The notes under the pieces are model-generated. The model saw only the letters and a program-made list of their open reading frames with translations, searched no databases and was not told the origin of the DNA. The position numbers and the translations under genes were made by a program. From Anaerolineales bacterium UBA6128 (GTDB taxonomy: Bacteria > Chloroflexota > Anaerolineae > UBA1429), in contig DIVQ01000177.1 in NCBI GenBank assembly GCA_002423325.1, positions 1 to 9,328 on the forward strand: a DNA stretch of 9,328 nucleotides. Reading direction: 5' to 3'. Within the stretch, counting starts at the first letter, position 1. Each line of letters starts with the position of its first letter. This document shows, piece after piece, positions 6,017 through 9,328 of the stretch.

Positions 6017-7000
6017 CTAGCGCAACGCGTCGACGATAGTGTTCGTGTTGTATCGCAGATAGCCGAGATAGGTCTCTGCGCCGCTGCCAGCGGGACCCAG
6101 CGAGCCGGTATACAGCATCGCAAAGGTGACATCTGTGTCCGCTGCCACCCGCTCTGCCAGAGCGGGGTTCGCGCTCGTGCTGGCAAAAACCGCTCGCACC
6201 CCCAGAGCGCGCACGCTGTCTTCGAGATCGGCCAGTTCGCTGGCCGACGGAGCGGCGCCCGTGCTGAAACCGTGTATCACAGCACCGACCTGCTTCAGCC
6301 CATAGCGATCAGCATAATAGCCGAAAACCAGGTGGTCCGTCACCAGCAGGCGACGCGCTTCCGGAATCGTGGCGATCCGCTCCGCGATCCAGGCGTCGAT
6401 CTCTTCCAGCGCCGAGACATACGCGTCGGCGTTTTCGGTGTACCTATCGGCGTTGCCTGGATCCAGCGCGCGCAGCGCCCGTGCGGCATTGCGCACAAAA
6501 ACGATAGCGTTGGTCGGGCTGGTCCACGTATGGGGATCAGCGCCGCCATCGTCGCCCGCGTCAGCCGCGGTGACGTCCAGATCCCGCAGTACGATGCCCT
6601 CCGAAAGCTCAACGATCGGCGTGTCCTCGGCTGCACTTTCCAGTAGCCGATCCAGAAACTCTTCCAGGCCAGCCCCGTTCGCAAAGACCACGTGCGCATC
6701 GGCGATGGCTGCCAGGTCGCGCGGACTGGGATCAAAGGCGTGCGGATCCGTGCCGACAGGCAACAGCGTCCGAACCGCTACCAAATCGCCTCCGACCTGC
6801 GTGACGATGTCCGCAACGATGCTCGTGGTCGCCACGACCGACAAGCGAGCGCCCGACGGCAGGTCGACGGGGACCAACCCGGCTTCAGGTGATGCGAGCT
6901 GCGTCGGCGCAGCGCCATTGCCGCCATCGCAACCCATCAGGCCCAGGGCCACGACAACGACCGCGACGATCAGCCGCCCGATGCCTGAGCGTGTGGACAC
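6017..7000 (-). CDS. Metal-binding lipoprotein of ABC importer (ZnuA/TroA/PsaA family)
   Basis: Extracytoplasmic receptor that delivers Zn2+ or Mn2+ to the permease. From the GTG at 7000 the protein has 327 residues, with an ideal lipoprotein signal: VSTRSGIGRL, a hydrophobic core, then lipobox LMGC with the lipidated Cys at residue 24. Metal-site landmarks are GTDPHAFDPSPRDL (first His), DPHTW (second His) and TDHLVFGYYADRYGL (third His at the HDAF position). The fourth ligand, usually Asp in TDS/SDA motifs, reads LYTGSLG, with Gly at nt 6104-6106. The loop before the second His is acidic (DAGDDGGADPH), not His-rich as in many ZnuA proteins. The start is uncertain. The frame also opens at a GTG at 7144, which has GAGG 8 nt upstream. 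That would add 48 Arg/Gly/Cys-rich residues before the signal, which looks non-coding. First gene of the operon. Confidence 0.85.
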   Translation of the reverse strand: MSTRSGIGRLIVAVVVVALGLMGCDGGNGAAPTQLASPEAGLVPVDLPSGARLSVVATTSIVADIVTQVGGDLVAVRTLLPVGTDPHAFDPSPRDLAAIADAHVVFANGAGLEEFLDRLLESAAEDTPIVELSEGIVLRDLDVTAADAGDDGGADPHTWTSPTNAIVFVRNAARALRALDPGNADRYTENADAYVSALEEIDAWIAERIATIPEARRLLVTDHLVFGYYADRYGLKQVGAVIHGFSTGAAPSASELADLEDSVRALGVRAVFASTSANPALAERVAADTDVTFAMLYTGSLGPAGSGAETYLGYLRYNTNTIVDALR

Positions 7001-7181
7001 TGGTGTACGTGCACAAGGTGCGCCGCTGCGTGCAAATATCGGCAAAGCCGCACACGCCGCCCGCCGGGGCGATCCTGGCGCGTGTATCCCCCCGCGTGAG
7101 CGCCCGGCCCTCACACCGCATCCGACGCGAAGCAACCCCCGCACTGCATCCCCCTCATCCAGTCAGCGATCAGCAATCCAG
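7001..7181 (-). promoter_or_regulatory. Putative long leader of the metal importer operon
   Basis: If translation starts at 7000, the predicted transcript begins near 7181 and has a leader of about 180 nt. It can form two GC hairpins: GTGAG/CTCAC (7096-7100 with 7110-7114) and CGCCC/GGGCG (7058-7062 with 7067-7071, loop of 4). I do not recognise a known riboswitch. The alternative is that this stretch is the N-terminal coding extension from the GTG at 7144. Confidence 0.25.
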
Positions 7182-7185
7182 CAAT
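7164..7185. repeat. Three heptamer repeats near the importer transcription start
   Basis: CAGCGAT (7164-7170), CAGCAAT (7171-7177) and CAGCAAT (7179-7185) lie in a row. On the - strand they read ATTGCTG, ATTGCTG, ATCGCTG. They sit just downstream of the -10 box of the importer promoter, covering the predicted start site. They may be a regulator binding array or chance. Confidence 0.35.
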
Positions 7186-7187
7186 GG

Positions 7188-7215
7188 AGTATAGTAGCGC
7201 CCGGCGCATTGTCAA
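7188..7215 (-). promoter_or_regulatory. Promoter of the metal importer operon
   Basis: On the - strand: -35 TTGACA (7215-7210), a 16-bp spacer, and -10 TATACT (7193-7188). The -35 is embedded in a perfect inverted repeat, CATTG-T-CAATG (7207-7217). The inverted repeat could be a site for a metal-responsive repressor such as a Fur/Zur or MntR-type protein. That is inference, as the repeat does not match a consensus I can name. Confidence 0.7.
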
Positions 7216-7228
7216 TGAGCCGAGCTGT

Positions 7229-7256
7229 TTGACAGCCTCCCCGGCAGCACTAGAAT
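7229..7256 (+). promoter_or_regulatory. Promoter of the PPK2 gene
   Basis: -35 TTGACA (7229-7234), a 16-bp spacer, and -10 TAGAAT (7251-7256). The predicted start near 7263 gives a leader of about 40 nt. The two divergent -35 boxes face away from each other with 13 bp between them, so RNA polymerase or a regulator bound here would affect both operons. Confidence 0.7.
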
Positions 7257-7302
7257 GACAATAGGTTCTCCCGGTCATTCACCCTCAGGAGGCGAACGAA
7301 TC

Positions 7303-8100
7303 ATGGCCAAATTCCGCATTGAAGCGGGCAGCGATGTTGCCCTGAAACACTATGACCCCAGCGATACCGACGGCATGAGCAAGAAGGAGGCCCGCGAGGA
7401 ACTCGCCAAGCTCTCTGAAAAGCTGCGCGAGCTCCAGACGCTGCTGTACGCGAACGGCAAGCACGCCTTGCTGATCGTCCTGCAAGGGATGGATAGTAGC
7501 GGCAAAGACGGCGTGATCAAGCACCTGGCAGGCGCCTTTAACCTGCAGGGCACGCAGGTAACCAGCTTCAAAGTGCCCACCGCCGAGGAGCTCGCCCACG
7601 ACTTTTTGTGGCGCATCCACAAGAACACACCCAAACGCGGCACAATCGGCATCTTTAACCGCTCGCAGTACGAAGATGTTCTCGTCGTCAGAGTGGACAA
7701 TCTTGTGCCCAAGTCCGTCTGGCAGGAGCGTTACGACGCCATCAATGCCTTTGAGCAGAACCTCGCCGAGGCCGGCGTCATCATCCGCAAGTTCTTTCTG
7801 CACATCTCCAAAGATGAGCAGAAGGAGCGTCTGATCGACCGTTACAATTCGAAAGATGAGCAGTGGAAGTTCAGCGCGGACGACCTCGAGACGCGCGCCA
7901 AGTGGGATGAGTACACCAAGGCTTACGAGGTTGCGCTGAGCCGCTGCAGCACCGAGCGGGCGCCCTGGTACGTCATCCCCGCTAACAAAAAGTGGTACCG
8001 CGATTTGGTGATCTCGCGCATCCTGGTCGACGCACTCGAGTCGCTCAAGATGGAGTGGCCTCCTTTAGAGGAAGAGGCGCACGGCATCGAGATTGTCTAG
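7303..8100 (+). CDS. ppk2: Polyphosphate kinase 2 family protein (PPK2, probably class III/I type)
   Basis: 265 residues, one PPK2 domain. The enzyme transfers phosphate between polyphosphate and nucleotides (AMP, ADP, GDP), in the cytoplasm. Walker A is GMDSSGKDG (62-70); the Walker-B region is GIFNRSQYEDVLVVRV (about 116-131). The conserved LISKDEQ-like segment is HISKDEQKERLIDR, and PWYVIPANKKWYRDL (221-235) lies near the C-terminus. The length and N-terminal region (LKHYDPSDTDG) fit single-domain PPK2 proteins of the type that phosphorylate AMP and ADP, but the class is not settled by eye. I chose the ATG at 7303 because AGGAGG lies at 7287-7292, 10 nt upstream. An in-frame ATG at 7255 overlaps the -10 box and would not be transcribed. 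It is followed 57 bp later by secA on the same strand. Confidence 0.93.
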   Translation: MAKFRIEAGSDVALKHYDPSDTDGMSKKEAREELAKLSEKLRELQTLLYANGKHALLIVLQGMDSSGKDGVIKHLAGAFNLQGTQVTSFKVPTAEELAHDFLWRIHKNTPKRGTIGIFNRSQYEDVLVVRVDNLVPKSVWQERYDAINAFEQNLAEAGVIIRKFFLHISKDEQKERLIDRYNSKDEQWKFSADDLETRAKWDEYTKAYEVALSRCSTERAPWYVIPANKKWYRDLVISRILVDALESLKMEWPPLEEEAHGIEIV

Positions 8101-8118
8101 ACCGCGCTCAACGCGGTC
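8100..8118 (+). terminator. Hairpin after PPK2 (weak terminator candidate)
   Basis: Perfect 7-bp stem GACCGCG/CGCGGTC with loop CTCAA. It overlaps the last base of the PPK2 stop codon. It is followed by CGGTCATCATATT and no real T-run, so termination would be partial. I could not find a convincing promoter between it and secA, so some secA transcription may be read-through from PPK2. Confidence 0.4.
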
Positions 8119-8157
8119 CGGTCATCATATTCTGAACTGCACGGAGATCGTCCAGCG

Positions 8158-9328
8158 ATGTTCAAAAAGCTGTTCAAGTCCCTCGGAGGCGATCCGATCC
8201 AGCGTGAGGTGTCCCGCCTCATGCCACTGGTGGACCAGATCAACGCCCTCGAGGCTGATACCCGAACGCTCAGCGATGAGGCACTGCGTGGCCTGACGCG
8301 TCAGTTCCAGCAACGGCTGCGCGAAGCCACTGCCGATGCGCGGCAACAGGTCGATGAGCTGCAAGCTCAGGTCGACCGCGAACAGGATGACGACGAGCGT
8401 CGCGCGCTCCGGCTGCAGATCGACCGCATCAAGACAGACTTGGACAAAGAGGAACGTCGCATCCTGGACGACATCCTGCCGCAGGCCTTTGCAGCCGTGC
8501 GCGAGGCCAGCATCCGCACCACCGGCATGCGGCACTTTGACGTGCAGATGGTCGGCGGCATTGTCCTGCATCAGAACCGCATCGCCGAGATGCGCACCGG
8601 TGAAGGCAAAACGCTGGTGGCCACGCTGCCGCTCTACCTCAACGGCCTCACCGGCCGCGGCGTGCATTTGGTGACCCCCAACGATTATCTCTCAAAGCTG
8701 GGCGCGCAGTGGATGGGGCCGATCTATCACCTGCTGGGCCTGAGCGTTGGCGTCATCCAGTCGATGGGTGTCGACCCGTCGATGGCCTCCTTCATCTATG
8801 ACCCCGACTATCCCGCGGCCGACGATCGTTATCAGCATTTGCGCCCGTGCGCCCGCGCCGAATCGTATCAAGCCGACATTGTCTACGGCACCAACAACGA
8901 GTTCGGCTTTGACTACTTGCGCGATAACATGGTGGGGGATCTCAGCCAGTGCGTTCAACGCGAGCTGTACTATGCCATCGTCGACGAGGTTGACAACATC
9001 CTGATCGACGAGGCGCGTACGCCGTTGATCATCTCGGGTGAGGCCGAAGAGTCAACGCGCGACTATGAGCGTTTTGCGCGCATCGTGCGCGGCCTGCGTC
9101 GGGACGTCGACTATACCATCGACGAGAAAGAGCGCATCGTCGAGATCACCGAAGAGGGCATCAACAAGGTCGAGCAGGCACTCGGCATTGCAAACCTCTA
9201 TGACGACGAGAACAGCGAGCTGACCCCCTATCTCGACAACGCACTCAAGGCCCACGCGCTGTTCACCCGCGACCGTGACTATATCGTATCGCCCGAAAAA
9301 GAAGTGATCATCGTCGACGAGTTCACCG
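8158..9328 (+). CDS. secA: Preprotein translocase ATPase SecA (3' truncated by window end)
   Basis: 390 N-terminal residues of the SecA motor, which pushes unfolded proteins through SecYEG using ATP. The start ATG at 8158 has GGAGA at 8143-8147. Landmarks visible are MFKKLFKSLGG at the start, GMRHFDVQMVGG (123-134), Walker A MRTGEGKT (145-152, K151), VTPNDYL (172-178), YGTNNEFGFDYLRDNM (243-258), Walker B DEVDNILIDEARTPLIISG (276-294) and the beginning of the preprotein cross-linking domain (about 296 on). Two stretches exceed the E. coli/Bacillus type. One is a charged, heptad-like insertion (about 56-104) before LPQAFAAVREAS. The other is about 20-25 residues around FIYDPDYPAADDRYQHL (about 212-228) before the YGTNNE motif. 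The frame is still open at 9328. Confidence 0.97.
   Translation, partial: MFKKLFKSLGGDPIQREVSRLMPLVDQINALEADTRTLSDEALRGLTRQFQQRLREATADARQQVDELQAQVDREQDDDERRALRLQIDRIKTDLDKEERRILDDILPQAFAAVREASIRTTGMRHFDVQMVGGIVLHQNRIAEMRTGEGKTLVATLPLYLNGLTGRGVHLVTPNDYLSKLGAQWMGPIYHLLGLSVGVIQSMGVDPSMASFIYDPDYPAADDRYQHLRPCARAESYQADIVYGTNNEFGFDYLRDNMVGDLSQCVQRELYYAIVDEVDNILIDEARTPLIISGEAEESTRDYERFARIVRGLRRDVDYTIDEKERIVEITEEGINKVEQALGIANLYDDENSELTPYLDNALKAHALFTRDRDYIVSPEKEVIIVDEFT

Noticed and set aside
5085..6020. 311-residue + strand frame antisense to the ABC ATPase
   Set aside because: The - strand frame encodes a complete ABC ATPase with every motif. The + frame is its shadow.
7255..7257. ATG at 7255 as the PPK2 start
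   Set aside because: It overlaps the -10 box (TAGAAT) and precedes the AGGAGG ribosome site that serves the ATG at 7303.
8128..8133. TATTCT upstream of secA as a -10 box
   Set aside because: No -35-like hexamer lies 16-18 bp upstream and there is no extended -10, so I do not call a promoter.

Overview
The window is high-GC, densely coded bacterial chromosome with genes on both strands. I infer a Chloroflexota (Anaerolineae/Caldilineae-like) origin. The signs are a Ser/Thr-kinase domain fused through a membrane helix to a formylglycine-generating-enzyme (FGE)-type domain, Pro/Thr linkers of the PTPTPAPT kind in a secreted hydrolase, a SecA with extra N-terminal insertions, and good sigma-70-type promoters in GC-rich DNA. 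This is a judgement from protein style, not a database result. Nothing marks the window as a plasmid, phage or recently acquired island: I see no transposase, integrase, CRISPR array or attachment site.

Layout. (1) 1-1811, + strand: the 3' part of a kinase-like receptor with an extracytoplasmic FGE-sulfatase domain. Both domains appear to lack key catalytic residues. (2) 1838-1998, - strand: a self-contained tRNA-His(GTG) unit with its own promoter, encoded G-1 and CCA, and an intrinsic terminator. (3) 2031-2618, - strand: a CDP-alcohol phosphatidyltransferase resembling phosphatidylinositol-phosphate synthase. (4) 2879-4264, + strand: a secreted GDSL/SGNH hydrolase with two C-terminal GWNLV-type repeats. 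It diverges from gene 3, and the shared intergenic region carries two promoters and a 15-bp palindrome. (5) 7000-4310, - strand: a three-gene metal (Zn/Mn-type) ABC importer operon in the order binding lipoprotein, ATPase, permease. (6) 7303-8100, + strand: a PPK2 polyphosphate kinase, transcribed divergently from the importer by a back-to-back promoter. (7) 8158-9328, + strand: the 5' part of secA, cut by the window end.

How the genes relate. The ABC genes form one functional unit. The binding protein captures metal outside the membrane, the permease forms the channel and the ATPase drives transport. The other genes are mostly independent housekeeping or envelope functions: lipid head-group synthesis, polyphosphate/nucleotide metabolism, protein export, tRNA. 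I do not see a coherent new multi-gene system. The best candidates for novelty are the doubly degenerate kinase-FGE receptor, the metal-binding lipoprotein that seems to lack the usual fourth ligand, and the two divergent regulatory regions.
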